Assembly: GCF_002234675.1 (NCBI RefSeq)
Contig: NC_019866.2
Location: 15,793,311 to 15,857,310, forward strand
Length of the DNA: 64,000 bases
Direction of reading: 5' to 3'
DNA from: Oryzias latipes
Lineage: Eukaryota > Chordata > Actinopteri > Beloniformes > Adrianichthyidae
A model generated the notes under the pieces. It saw only the letters and a list, made by a program, of their open reading frames with translations, was not told the origin of the DNA and searched no databases. Each line of letters begins with the position of its first letter. Position 1 is the stretch's first letter. This document shows positions 32,501-44,289 of this stretch, piece after piece. A program made the position numbers and the translations under genes.

Positions 32501-35500
32501 CTGTGCCCCTTTTTTCACTAAGATAAATCCCCTGGTGGCGTAAAGAAGCCCACACCTTCATCCCCTCCTGTCTTGAAGAAGACCACGTTTTCTGGTAAGG
32601 AAACATCACCAGGGGGATAAATATTTGCACTGAAATAAATCTTCTTCTTCTTCTTCTTCAAAATAGTCATCTACTGTTCCCTGCAGATTTGGACGACTCC
32701 CTGTCCGATCCACTTGATAACCTTCTTCCAGATGAAACGAAGCCCAAAGCGAAGCCGAGGCAGGCCAAACCGGACAAGTCTTCTCCTTCTGCTTCTCCAA
32801 AGATGGAAGTTCAAACAAGTAACATGCTAATCCTCCAGAAATTGTGCTTTCGCTTTTAACCGCCACAGACTGAGTTTTTTAATCTTTTTAATCTTTTTTT
32901 TTATAGCAAGGACATCAAAAAAGGACTTGTTTCTTTTTGAGAATGATGACCTCACGGATTTACTTGGACTTGACAATGAGAAAAAAAATCCCCCCAAAAA
33001 AGAAAGTCCACTTTGGTCGGCCAAGGAGAGGTAGCAGCTTTGTTCTGGCTTTATTTGCTGTCCTTTCATAAAAGTGTAATCAATAATTAATCACAGTGTT
33101 TTGGCCCCTTTCAGCAGCTTTAATTACATACTGCCTTTGTTCCTTAAAGACTCACTCTGATAATCTTTTGATCTGTTATAAAAGCGTTCCCAGTGGTCTT
33201 TTAATTTTTAGCCAAAAACCTGCAGAAACTATGGGTGTATCAAACTGGGAAAACCGTTTGGTCCTGACCCGGTCTGTTTAATTTAGTCCGGATCAAGTCC
33301 TGAACCTCACGTTTGGTTTGTATTCACACTGCTGTTAAGGGGACTTTCCTGTTACAGAGTGAAGCTTGTAAACTAAATCATGTGACTAAAGATCTCTTCA
33401 CTCATTGGTCAGGAATTACGAGGATGGAGCAATGCAACTATTGGCGGAAATAATGGAAGTCCTGCACTTTTAGTTCATTCAAACTTTATAACTTACTGGT
33501 CAATTTAAACGCATGCATCAACGTCAGGCTCAACACTTTTTACTAGCTATTTTGGTCCGGTGGAGGCACGCTGCAGGGCGTGATAAGACAGATAAATGTT
33601 TATGTCAAATAGATTGTGGGGAAAACAAAGAGAAGCAATGTGGATCACGTTAAAAGGTGTTTTGATGAGTCTGAATTGAATTCTGAATTGAATTCACATT
33701 TCAATGAGTTGCTGTGTCTCATCGTTGTGGTATTGTGGCATTATTTTGAGAGAATTCGTAAGGAACTACAGCGTAGCTTTTAGGATGACGTCACAGCAGG
33801 CACATGCCACGTAACGGGACATAGAAATACATGTAAGAAGCTTTTTTAGCTATGTCAAAATTAAAGTTCTAAAAAATAAACAGTTGGACCCTTTGTACTA
33901 TTTGATAACACGACAACCGTTGCTTTGCATTCGTCCGCGGCTCATCTGTTGCTACATTCCTACTCTGTTTACATCGGCTACGGTGGGCTTTTGGTTCAGG
34001 ATTGTATTCAGACTGAGGAATCTCAGAGCGAACCGAAGCTCAGTCTGTTTGGAAAAGGACCAAGACCATCTCGAAAGATGGGTCCGGAAGCGTTTCCTGG
34101 TCCCGGACCAGGGTCTGCTTGGGTGTATTCAAACTAGAAATGTGTTCCGGATTATCAGGGGAAACAAACTCTGGTTCACTTTAAGCAAACCAAATGTGTC
34201 CAGTCTGAATACACCCCAAGTCATTTTCTAGGACATAGTTTCTGCAGAGCGGCAGGAGTTCATCTGAAATTCAACTCTGAAGCTATGTACAAACCAGGCA
34301 TAGGCAGAATGTGCTAAACATGTTCTTGATTATGCGTATAGCCCATGGTGTTCACACTGGACAGGCAGGGAGGGGCTTTTTCTTTTACCTGATCTACTGT
34401 TAACTAGCACACCTTTACCACCTATAGTTGGAAGAGTTTCATTGTGAAATGCAGACAAATCTAGCTCCAGTTCTTTCACAGCTCTGTTCTAATATATGAA
34501 AGACTTGGTGCCATTTTATTCCAGCCGGGCACAAGCCGCAATTATTCATTTTTCGTTTATGATCACTTTTTGAACGTTAGAATTCCCATGAAGTAGAAGG
34601 GACGTCATTCATACATCACTACCATATCCGAGTCCCTGATTGGTCAAAGTTCAACTTTGTTTAACCAGCAACGTGCATTCAATAGACGCACATTGAATTT
34701 GTAGATCTAAAAACGCATTTACACAGACCTTTCCTTTGAAGTAGCCACTTAAACGTGTGCATGGAGGCTGGTGTAGCCCGAGTTGTAGGTGAAACTTTTA
34801 GCATGGAGCAACCCCGCCCCCCTTCCCGTCCATGAGAGCTCGGAGAAAGGGGCTTGTGGCCCTCCTAGCTTTTTTTGGATGTCACAAATAAGCTCCTTTT
34901 GAAACAGTATTTTTTCATATTTACTATATTTTGAATAAAGAAATACTTAGGAATGCAGTTTTGAACTTCATTTTCTTAATATATGTACTCCATCTTCAGA
35001 AAAATTTCAAACAGCCAGTACAATTTTGATTGGGTCTTTAATTGCGTGCCTGTTTTTGTCTTTCTGTACCTCTTTTCATTGCTCCTTTCAGGTGGAACTC
35101 CCCTCAGAGGCCACACACAAAGATTGATGATATTCTAGAAGGTGTAACTTCACAGCGTCTTCCAGAGCGACCACCCACAGGCGAGAAGAAGGAGCAACTT
35201 CCGTCCTACGAAAAGCCGAAAACCTCCATTGTTAGGGGTAAGAACAAAGCCACAACTCTGTCCTTTGGAAAATGCTGTTTCAACCGTTACTCGTTTTGCT
35301 TTTCATCTTTTCAGAGGAAGATCTGACTTTTGGATCCTATCAGCCCACCTTAGGGTCCACTCCGGAAGGACGCCAATCCCGCAGACAGTCTGTCAGGTGT
35401 GTCCATCTTCCTGTTAGTGATTCAGAAATCAGAAATTTCTCTTTTTTGACTCTTCTCATACTCATTAGGTTTTCTACTGAGGATGTCAGCGCCTCGACTC

Positions 35501-38500
35501 CTGAGAGGAGACCTAAACCCTCTTCCAGTCGACATCGCAACTCGCTCGACTGGCTCGGCTTCGCGGCAAACGAGGAGCAGAATAACCTAGAAGATGACTC
35601 CAAAGAGACGAGGGTCTCAGCGGAATCCCAAAAGGCCTCCTCCTTGCCGTTTTTGGAGAGAAAATCCCCCTCGACTGGAATTCAAAACACATCTGTCACA
35701 AAAAGAACAGACACACAAAGTGATGCCAAACCTGAAGTTTCTAGAGACCAGAAGAAAAAGGAGGAGGAGGAGGAGGACTGGTTGACACAGAGGAAGAAGA
35801 CGACTCCGTCAGCGTCCAATGAAGCTGCAAAACCTTCTAAGCAGGAGGACTTGTCAGGCTTTCAGGAAAGAGTAGACCTTGACTGGGATTTTAGGTAATC
35901 GAACTAGAAAAGAAGATAAAGAGAGAAAAATATGATTCCCAGTAAAAGAAAAAAGATTGTTTTGTTTTCAGCCTGGAAACATTGAAAACACCCAGAGGCA
36001 TCAAAGACACAATTCCATCTGTCAGAGAAACTAGGTGAGATCTTTGTTTTGTCCAATCTTACATGTTTTGTTGAAGTTTTGCACACTAAGACTTTTCTTA
36101 ACGCAGCCCTGCGGCTCATTCCACTCGACTCGAAGAGGAGAGGCCAAAGCAAGGTATTTGCTTCTGTCATACACCAGCTAATCAGTTCAATTAAGCAACA
36201 AAGTTAAGCTGGGATGCAGAAGTCCCGCCCTCATCACATCAGATCCAAATCTGTCCCCACTCCCTGTAGATTCCATTCGATCTTGCTCTCCAAGTTCAAT
36301 GCATCTTCCTTATACTCAGTTTGCTCCCAGCAATACTTCCTCTCCACCCCACAAACTTTGCCTCTTAAAACCCAACTATATTCAAAGTAAGCGGTGTTTA
36401 AACCCACTTGGGTTTTTAGCCCCTTAGTCTCTTTATCTGGCAGTGGTCACCTACAGGGCAGGGCAGACCACTACAGCTTTCCATGCACCCATGGAACAGC
36501 CTGCCATAATGACACGGAGGTACCGGTAACCATAGAGAGTGACTTACATGGTGCACAAACAAGTAAAAGAAGTATTTGATCCCTTGCTGATTTTGTAGGT
36601 TTGTCCGCTTAAAAAAGAAATTGAAAGTCTGTCAACCTAATAGTAGGTTCAATTTAACCCTGAGACAGAAAATCACAAAGAGAATCAAGAAATCAACTTT
36701 AAAGAATTTATATACATTTATTTGCATTTCATTAAGGGAAATAAGTATTTGATCCCCTTTTAACCATTAAGAGTTCTGGTTCACACAGACCAGTTCGACT
36801 CTCTTAATCAACCTGTCACCTGAGCTGAAGACACCTGTTTGAACTAATCATGTGTAGAAAAGAAACCTGCCACAGAATCAGTCAGTCTCCATCTTGGGAA
36901 AGACTAAAGAGCTTTCTGTGGATTTAAGGGAGACAATCGTAGACCTGGACAAGAGCGGAATGAACTACAAAACCATCAGCAAGAAGCTGGAGGTTAAGGT
37001 GACAACTGTTGGTGCAATTGTCCTAAAATCCAAGAACATGACCATCGATCCACCTGTAGGTCTGGGGTTTCCATGACCATGAGAACAGTGAGAAATAGGC
37101 CTGAAACAGCTGAGACTCCAGCCATCAAGAAAAGCATTGGTAATACTTTGCACCACAATAGTTTATCTTGCAGAGCTCACAAAGTAGCCCTGCTTTAAGA
37201 AGACACGTGTGCAGCAGCCTCCACCAGGAGGCTAAAAAAGGGTCATGGATGGTTCTTCCAACAGGATAATGACCCTAAACCTAAAGCATATCAAGGTCCT
37301 GGAGTGACCCAGCCAGTCTCTGAACCTCAATCCGATAGAAAACCGATAGAGAGCTGATGCTGAGAGTTGCCAAGCAACAGCCACCAAATCTGCAGCAAAT
37401 TATGATTATTACTTTTCCCTTTTTTTCTCCTTTTTAGTTTTTCCACAAAGCCAAATGCAGAGCACACCGGTTTCTGTCCAACAACAGGTATTATTGTAGT
37501 TTTAGAAATGTCAATTTCAGATTTACCGATCATGACGTGGCTTTTTGAACCCTCCAGGTGTTTTCTTCAGCAGGAACTCCGCAGCAGCAGCAGGTAACCT
37601 CCTCCTCCCCTCTGTGACTGTCAAAGTCTATCTATGCTTCTACCAGAACAATTTCTCATGGTTTCAGACACGATTGCGCAGCTTAGGTGTTGTTGATGGC
37701 GAGGCCCCACAGACGCTCAAAGACAAACAAGCTGGCGATTATCAGAGTCTAAAGGCCCGCATCACTGAGCTGGAAGGACAGGTTTGGCGTGCTAATGATT
37801 TAAAGAGTAACTTTGAGGTATTTTTGTACATTCTGCTGCTTCACTGCAGTGCTTTTTATAATGAAGCTCAAGATCCTGCAGTTGGAGCGAGGCCAAACCC
37901 AGATGATGTTAGAGAGCATCCAGCTGCGACACGCACAAGATGTGGAGTTCATGGAGAACGCACACAGGTGAAAAAATAACGCACACAAACTGTGCGGAGT
38001 CCTGTGTTCTGCTGGTGTCTTAGCAGGTTTGGGTTTTTGCACGTTCGCAGGGCCCGTGTGAAGCTGCTGGAGGAGGCAGCCGCTCAGAGGGAAACGCGAT
38101 CGCGGCTCGAGTGTGAAGATCTGATAGAGCGGATGGCGGCGTTAACGCGAGCTGTGGAGCAGGAACGCTCGGAACTGCAGGCGCAGTACCACCGGAAGGT
38201 GGCCCAGGTGCAGCAGGACAGAGACCGGGAGGTGGAGAGGCTCCGAGATCTTCAGAGGTAAACCACAGTGGAGCGTATGAAGGCAAATGAGGATCAGCTG
38301 AAAGTCAATGGAAAACTAGACAAGACAGATGAAAAATCCACATTTCAAACTTGAAAGAAATATTAAACATTTTTAAAAATGTATGAATTTGAAACTTTAA
38401 TTAAAAAAACTGTAAACATAAAACTTTTACCAAATGAGATCATTTTTATTCATAAAAGCTTCTGTTTTATCCTGTTTTTTTTTTGGTTGTTTCTCTTACT

Positions 38501-41500
38501 CTTCACTTTCATTCGTTTAGTTTCAATTCAGAATTTTGCTTTTGGTCGTGACCATTGACTGTATACGAGAACTGGACTGAGTGACCCCCCCCCCTCATGT
38601 TTCAAACAGGAAATACCCGCTGGCTCCAAGAAGGCAAAATAGACTTCCATTGACAAATAAACAACTCTCACTCAGTCATTCTATTTGTCAGAATAACCAT
38701 TCTTGCCTTGCTACTTTTTTAAAACATGTTCTTTGCTAATTCTTTTTTTTTGACAAAATTATTTTTGTAATTGTAATATTTCTTTCAATTTAATTTTTCC
38801 TTTTATTTTGTAATATTCAATATTTCCTTTAAGTTTACAACCTGCACTTTTGATTAAAACACATCTTTCACATCTTCAATTCCAAATGTTTTTTTTTGTT
38901 TGTCCATTGGTTTAAAATTGCATTAAATCTATTTCAGATTTGTCTCTTTTTGCCTTCCAGACAGTCTATCCTAGAGATGAAAAAAGACCACGAGGATCAA
39001 ATCCAGAGATTGAAGAGACTAAAGGAGGAAGAGATTGATGCCGTGACAAGCGCAACGTCTCAGACGAGGCAAGTCGGAACCACAGGATGAAAAACACCAA
39101 ATGTTTTAAGCACAGATCTGTATATTTACCACCAGGCTTCAATTGGAATTTCCTTTTTTTCTTTCAAAAACACAAATAATTTCAAATTAAATCTTACAAA
39201 GTGCAACGTTTTTTTTACCAGAAACCTCTCAGTTTTAATTTAGTTTTGCTTTTCTGATTACATGTCTGCAAAGTTACTGGTATCTTTCTACTTATAAATA
39301 CATTTTCAAAATGAGCAATGTTCCCACCCCTCCTTGTGAATCCGCCGTCTTCGTCCAGGTCTCTGACGGGGGTGATTGAGCAGATGGAGCAGTTCTCCTC
39401 TCGGCTTGAAGAGCTCTCCTCTCGGGTGGAGAGTGCACACGAGCAAAGCGCTCACGGCCTGGAACGGGGAGCGCGGCACAGAGAGGAGCAGCTCCGAGGT
39501 ACTCCAGGTCCCACGCTTTGGACCAGTAGGTCTAAAAACAAATTGGGATCTCTCATCCCAATGTTGCTCCTCAGTTTTGGAGGACCGTCTGAGCCAGCAG
39601 CAGAAAGCCACGGCAGAGGAGCGGAGTTACTTAAAGGAGATCATTTCGAGGATGGATGCTCAGATAAATGAGCAGCAGAGGCAGCTTGAGAAGGTGAGAA
39701 GTTGTAACAATATACTCATCAGAAATGTTTGAAACCATAGAAGTTTGCAGATGAAATCAGGGCTACATGGGAGGCTACAGCAGTTCAAATATGACAGAAA
39801 AACTGTTTTTGGAACTTATAAATGTCACATCCTGATGATTTCTTTGTTTTTGCTTAAACAAATCAAATTGTGAGCTTGGTGCACCCGTCTTTAGCGTCCA
39901 GCAGTCATACATGTTTGTTTACATGGAAGACATATTGAAACACCATACCATTGGCCATACTACAGATAGGACAGTTAAGCAGTTTGTTCAGGTTTGTATA
40001 GCTCTTTGCTAAAGTCTCAATTAAACAAAGTCCTTTTTAGCGATGAAACCAAACAAAACGATCAAAGCGGCAGCGGCCACCCGCCATCCTCACTCACTGA
40101 GCAGCTGCGACACGCCTTTCACTCTCCCCTTCTGCCAACCTAGTCACAGTTTAATGTGGCAAACTTAAAACATACCCTTTTTTCAAAACAGCGGCTTTTC
40201 TATCGGCTTTATTTCTGTAGCAACCAAATCATTTTTTAGGTTGCCTGGGAGTGACGAACAGGTCTATGAAGTTAAAGTAAATTTTTGGATTTCCTTGGCA
40301 ACTGAGGTGTTTTGTTAAGAACGCCTTACTTAGAAATGTGCCAGCAACAGGGGAACGCCACTTTTGTGAGCTTGCTACCCAAACGCCATTAAAAATCCAC
40401 AAAATTCTATAACCAACATTTTTTCCCAAGTAGCTTCGCACTGATGCTCGAGGAGTTACGAGGAAATTAGACAAAATCCCTTTGGAGGAGTTTAAATTGT
40501 AGCTGGTACTAAACCTCTTTCTGAGGTCAAAGGTTAATGAAACTTTGGTTGTGAAAAATGTAAAATAAATGAATAATCTTTTTGTTGTCGTTGCTTTTCC
40601 CTTCAGGTGTCACCACAGCGAATCAGCTTCCTCCATCTAACCCTGTTTTTCCTCAGTGCATCTGTCTCCAGGCAGAACAACATGGCTGGTCTCGCCACCG
40701 TTTTCTGCACCTTTCCTTTCATTTGAGCTGAAACGCTTCTATCACACATCCCACTTTTCTCCACCCATCCCAACCTGCTTGCACTCGCTTCTCTTCCACA
40801 CTCTCCATTACTCTGGACTGTTGTAACCTCACTCTTCCACTTGGGTCCCTCCCTTTACATACATGTACTCTGCCTCGCTGCAGCTAACCTTCCTTCCCCT
40901 CCTTTTTATGGCACCTGTTCCTGCTACAAATGACAATACATGTCCTGCACTTCTCTAACATGCTTCTCTGTCCTTCCAGACTTCCTCATATAATACTGCA
41001 GTTCCTCTCTGGGAACCCCGTCATAAGCTTTCTCCAGATCGACAAAGACAGTGTAGCTCTCTCTCTGACCTTCTCTATCAACATCCTCACAGCAAAGATG
41101 GCATCTGTAGTTCTCTTTCTTAGCATGAAACCATACTGCTGCTCACAAATGTTAACTTCTCCTCTTAGTCTCGGGTCAGCTACTCTTTCCCAGAACTTCA
41201 TTGTCTGGCTCATCAGATTTATTCCTCTGTAGTTTCCACAGCTAAGGTCTTGTGGCCACCATAAACATTTCAAAACTTTCCTTGGATAAAGTTAGTTTGA
41301 CATTTTTATTTATTGTTCATTTTGAGTAGTAAGCAATTAACAGCAGCCAAAAAAAGAAGAAAAAAAACCTATTTGACCCTTTGGGTTCTCCAGGGTTAAA
41401 AAAGTGTTTTCCTTGTAGCATAGTTGGGTCTTTGCATGTCTTTATGGGAAGTGTTCCAGAGTTTTAGCCTCTGAGAAGAAGCGGTCACCATCATTGAATC

Positions 41501-43667
41501 ACCAATAGATTCTAATCAATAGAGCTCTGCTAGATTGCTTTGTGGTTTATAGTTCCATTACGTAAGAGGGTCCAAGACCATTGGTTGCAATGGAAAACCA
41601 TTAAACACACTGGAAGCAAGTAAGGAGAATGCAGAAAAGGGATGTAGGAATTTCTCACTGTTGGTAACCCAGCAGCAGGATTCTGGATAGAAAGATTCTA
41701 AAGACAGATTGCGACAAATTCTTTACTTGGTAGTTAAAGACCCGTTCCGATGAAAATGGTTTTTAAAATGTTCTTGTAGCTTTTTTCCGATGGAGTACAA
41801 GTTTAAAGAAAATTCATCTTAGAATTGCGTTTTTGAGTGTTTCTTTATTCAAATTGTTGTAAATCATCAAAAATACTTTTTTCAAAAGAGCTCATTTGTG
41901 ACAAAGAAAATAACCTGGGAGGGCCACAAGCTTCCTGCTTTTAGCAACGGGAAGGGGGGCGGGGTTGCTCCATGCCAACAGTTCTAACGAATCATAAATA
42001 AAAGGCCACTGCTTTTAAAATATTTTGAAAGGTGATCGGAGGGGGATCTGAATGAAAACTGTTTTTCCAAATGGAATTCAATCCACCACACTCGTTTTCT
42101 CGACTGACTTCAGGAACGCTGGAAGGTGGCATCAGAGCAAGCCAAGGTGGAGTCGCTCCAGAGGAGCCTGGAGGAAGAGCGTCGTGTCCTCAATATGCAG
42201 ACCAGCATGGAGAGGGAGGAGTTGGAGAGAGCTAAGGTGAGGCTGGCAAACACCAATCTCCTCTAGGGTCAGCTGTGGTGCTGAGGTAGAGCGGGTGACC
42301 TCTCTTGCCCGTGTGTTGAAGTGTCCTGTCCAAGGACACCAAACCCCACATTGCTCCTGGTGGTCTGATGACAGCAGAGATTGGTGGCTGCAAAGTGATT
42401 TGGGCTTTGATAATGGTAGAAAAGTATAAGTATGCATCATTTATTGAGCTCCATGTCTCCTCCAGAGTGTGCTGCTGGAGGAGCAGAAGTCGGTGATGCA
42501 GCACTGTGCAGAAGAAAGGAGGAAGCTGGCAGCCGAGTGGGCCCACTTTCACGATCAGGATAAAAGGAGGCACGAGAGAGCTGAGCGGGAAGTTAGCAGC
42601 CTCTTGGATAAAAGAGAAGGCTCCATCATAACTCTGGCACAGGTACGACTCAGAATCAGTCACGGTGAAACCAATTCTCAAGGCAAACTGGTTTGTGGTT
42701 GTTTATCACAAAAGACAGTGTTGGATTTGTTGTTCCTTTTGCAGGAACAAGCTGACTTGAAGCTTCGCACAGCAGAGCTGAAACAGAAAGAGATGGCTGC
42801 AGCACAAGAGCGAGAGACTCTGGAAAGGCTAAGAGAAGAGCTAGAAAGAGAGAAAGAGAAAATAAGTAGTGCAGCCCTGAGGCTGGAAACTCGGGCTCTG
42901 GAGGTCGAGTCCTTCAGCAAGGTGATCTAGGATCAAACAGAACCTCGAAAGTCTGTTCAAATGAATCCTAACATAAAAAAAATTCTCTGCAGCTCGCCGC
43001 TAATAAGTATGAAGAGGGCGAAGAGGCGCTGAGGGAAGCGAAGCGTGTGGAGGCGGAGCACGAGGCCCGCCTAAAGAGCATTCACTCACAAATGGAAAGT
43101 CTGAGGATGCAGGAAAATCGCATTCTAAAGGTCTGCAGTTCTCAGAATTCCTCAGAAGATATTTTTATACTTAATTAACTGCTTTTATTTTTTAGGAGCG
43201 CACAAAGCTAAACTATCTGCAGGACAAAGCACAGCAAACACAAACCTCAAGCTTTAAAGCCCCACCTGTTTTACCAGGTAGTTGGAATCTGTTTCAAATA
43301 TTTTGTGGCCAAACAGTAAGGATGGATTTTAGTTTGTTTTCCTTTTCTTTCACTTTAGTTTCAGTGTTACCCACTCCTGAGCTGACTGCAGACTTTATTC
43401 CCAACTTGTCTGCAAATCATCAGTCAATAGCTCGAGAAGCGTGCCTGGCCCTTTGGAAATACACTGCAGAAAAGGTAACTCTTGATGGTTTTCACTCGAT
43501 CTTTATTTTAAATGTGGCTTTAGAATTGAAAAGTAATGTACAAGTATGAATTCATATTTCCATTAAAAAAACCATTTTCCTTCCCACAGGAGACTGAATT
43601 CCTCCAGGAGGAGCAGATTTATCTGGACAATTTGAGAAAAAAATCCTACAGATTAAACACAACCTGA
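29520..43667 (+). CDS. fbf1: Fas-binding factor 1, 29 coding exons
   Basis: Centriolar distal appendage / transition fibre protein needed for ciliary gating and IFT entry; also reported at epithelial junctions with keratin. Exons: 29520-29553, 30210-30257, 30931-30976, 31057-31090, 32186-32236, 32314-32407, 32523-32594, 32684-32818, 32907-33030, 35092-35237, 35315-35396, 35469-35894, 35972-36034, 36107-36153, 37438-37487, 37558-37593, 37668-37817, 37867-37967, 38051-38257, 38961-39068, 39359-39498, 39575-39693, 42114-42236, 42466-42642, 42745-42921, 42993-43130, 43196-43277, 43359-43474, 43590-43667. Phases agree throughout and give 1067 residues (human is about 1130). Landmarks: FGDEDLFDSLF near the N-terminus, DLTFGSYQPT, an acidic KKKEEEEEDW patch, then a coiled coil including DEIDAVTSAT-like (EEIDAVTSATSQTR) and SLTGVIEQMEQFSSRLEEL, ending QEEQIYLDNLRKKSY. 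The intron after 39068 starts with GC. The intron after 37817 is only 49 nt and its borders are the least certain. AATAAA lies at 43703-43708. Confidence 0.93.
30303..30560 (+). repeat. Interspersed repeat in fbf1 intron 2
   Basis: The segment with 'ggaagcaaatttatataatcccacccc' character (central blocks around 30445-30470) resembles a common fish retroelement flank. No ends were found; the rest of the intron is AT-rich and featureless. Confidence 0.3.
31280..32100 (+). repeat. Interspersed repeat ('cccacaatatgggaaatgaa' family) in fbf1 intron 4
   Basis: It shares ordered blocks with 23945-24390 (attatgggatggcc, catttacccacaatatggga, cgtcacccccaggcgacc) and, in reverse, with 40228-40560 (ggttgcctgggagtgacgaa). 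Both its ORFs are non-coding. Confidence 0.5.
33144..35025 (-). mobile_element. ~500-bp TIR family copy, minus orientation, interrupted by other repeats, in fbf1 intron 9
   Basis: It opens with the family terminus in reverse (ttaaagactcactctgataa), resumes at about 34225 (ctaggacatagtttctgcag) and again at 34850-35025 (gatgtcacaaataagctcct, gaataaagaaatacttagga, ccatcttcagaaaaat). The intervening 33290-34215 has a diverged inverted-repeat look (ggtttgtattcacactg at left; gtccagtctgaatacaccc at right) and is probably a separate DNA element. Boundaries are approximate. Confidence 0.45.
36545..37345 (+). mobile_element. Tc1-like transposon remnant in fbf1 intron 14
   Basis: The left terminus shows the inner and outer direct-repeat units of an IR/DR-type Tc1 element (aagtatttgatcccttgctg at about 36571 and aagtatttgatccccttt at about 36743). 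Following this, a start region reads MGKTKELSVDLRETIVDLDK and onward, the paired/HTH DNA-binding start of a Tc1 transposase (36894-37076). Most of the catalytic core is deleted; a last piece near 37255-37345 encodes traces of the QQDNDPKH and LNPIEN blocks. No right inverted repeat was found. It is therefore dead, and shares the intron with fbf1 sense orientation. Confidence 0.75.
38552..38760 (+). repeat. DNA-transposon-like repeat, copy 2 ('attgactgta')
   Basis: Matches 18415-18600 in block order, located in fbf1 intron 19. The right end is missing. Confidence 0.5.
40228..40560 (-). repeat. Reverse copy of the 'ccccaggcgacc' repeat in fbf1 intron 22
   Basis: The reverse complement matches 31640-32000 and 26290-26400, including the acagcattag/ttgggaaaaaatgt blocks. 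Confidence 0.5.
40578..41268 (-). mobile_element. RTE-type LINE fragment, antisense in fbf1 intron 22
   Basis: On the minus strand it reads reverse transcriptase motifs NYRGINLMSQTMKFWERV and QQYGFMLRKRTTDAIFAVRM, closely matching the larger LINE at 61.5-64 kb (NYRGIKLMSHTMKLWERV, QQYGFMPRKSTTDAIFALRM). It then degrades and ends at about 40578 with a version of the LINE 3' tail (cgctgtggtgacacctgaag on the minus strand). It is truncated at the 5' side and internally deleted. The fbf1 reading frame is unaffected. Confidence 0.8.
41734..42051 (+). mobile_element. ~500-bp TIR family copy with internal deletion
   Basis: It starts ttaaagacccgttccgatga and ends ggtgatcggagggggatctg. The middle carries the family landmarks gtgtttctttattcaaattg and ggggcggggttgctccatgc. 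It sits less than 70 bp upstream of an fbf1 exon. Confidence 0.7.
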
Positions 43668-43702
43668 CAATGTTTTTTTTTCCCAAAACTATTTTTAATC
43701 TT

Positions 43703-43708
43703 AATAAA
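43703..43708 (+). terminator. fbf1 poly(A) signal
   Basis: AATAAA 36 bases after the fbf1 stop codon. The inferred cleavage site (about 43720-43730) would overlap the 3' end of the minus-strand snoRNA host transcript. Confidence 0.7.
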
Positions 43709-43845
43709 ACAATGTTTAAGTTTAAATGGTTGTCTTTAATCCCACTGGAACTCTGTCTGCAGCTGCAGCTGCTAATCTGTAACAGAGAGAGAAGACAAAT
43801 GTAATCCAAGTATTTTAGTTACTTCAGGATGTCATGTCTGCTCAT

Positions 43846-43915
43846 TCAAGCCTCAGGTTACCGTGACTCCACAGCTAAATTCAGACAGGGATAACTTGTA
43901 TCATCTTCGGCTTAA
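43846..43915 (-). ncRNA. Box C/D snoRNA, SNORD1 type (copy in host intron 4)
   Basis: Minus strand: a 7-bp terminal stem (UUAAGCC / GGCUUGA), a C-box-like GAUGAUA, then the guide AGUUAUCCCUGU immediately before D' CUGA (rc of 43881-43884), and box D CUGA (rc of 43853-43856). The 12-nt guide is perfectly complementary to the conserved 28S rRNA segment ACAGGGAUAACU; the D'+5 rule points at the G in ACAGG. Box D lies 76 nt upstream of the 3' splice site, the usual distance for intronic C/D snoRNAs. The C box deviates from UGAUGA. Confidence 0.82.
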
Positions 43916-44061
43916 CTTCCTCTTCCATGCAATTCTGGGAACACTTACTTTTTGTAATATCTTCAAGATCTGTACATCTTGTAGTCCAGCTTTACATCAA
44001 CACATCTGTAACGCAGAAGAAGACAAACATTAGAAGAACTCCAACTATTCTTAACAGCAAC

Positions 44062-44117
44062 AAGTGCTGCATGTCAATCTCATAACAGCTTTTTAGTTTT
44101 CGCATCAGGCAGCACTT
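44062..44117 (-). ncRNA. Hairpin in host intron 3, possible decayed third snoRNA
   Basis: A perfect 9-bp stem (AAGUGCUGC with GCAGCACUU; 44062-44070 and 44109-44117) encloses 38 nt. Read on the minus strand, the loop begins CUGAUGC (one base off a C box) and ends UUGA (one off a D box), with UGUUAU inside as in the SNORD1 guide. It sits about 65 nt from the 3' splice site. It may be a degenerate third SNORD1 copy or an unrelated hairpin. Confidence 0.35.
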
Positions 44118-44289
44118 CCTATGCAGTAATTTTCACTGAGACGTGTAACAAGAGTAAAAACTTAACACAACTCACCTTTGATGACTGTCCTCTCCTAAGC
44201 AGCTGAAGCGTTCCCTTTATGACCTGCAAGAAAACAATCCATCAGTAGCAGTTGGAGTTCTAGTAACATGTAACAGTACACAAATCTAC

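Noticed and set aside
33884-34231. 115-codon ORF in fbf1 intron 9
   Set aside because: Falls in repeat-like sequence with inverted flanks; the fbf1 frame is complete without it.
42232-42681. 149-codon minus-strand ORF in the fbf1 3' half
   Set aside because: Antisense shadow of coiled-coil exons and their intron.
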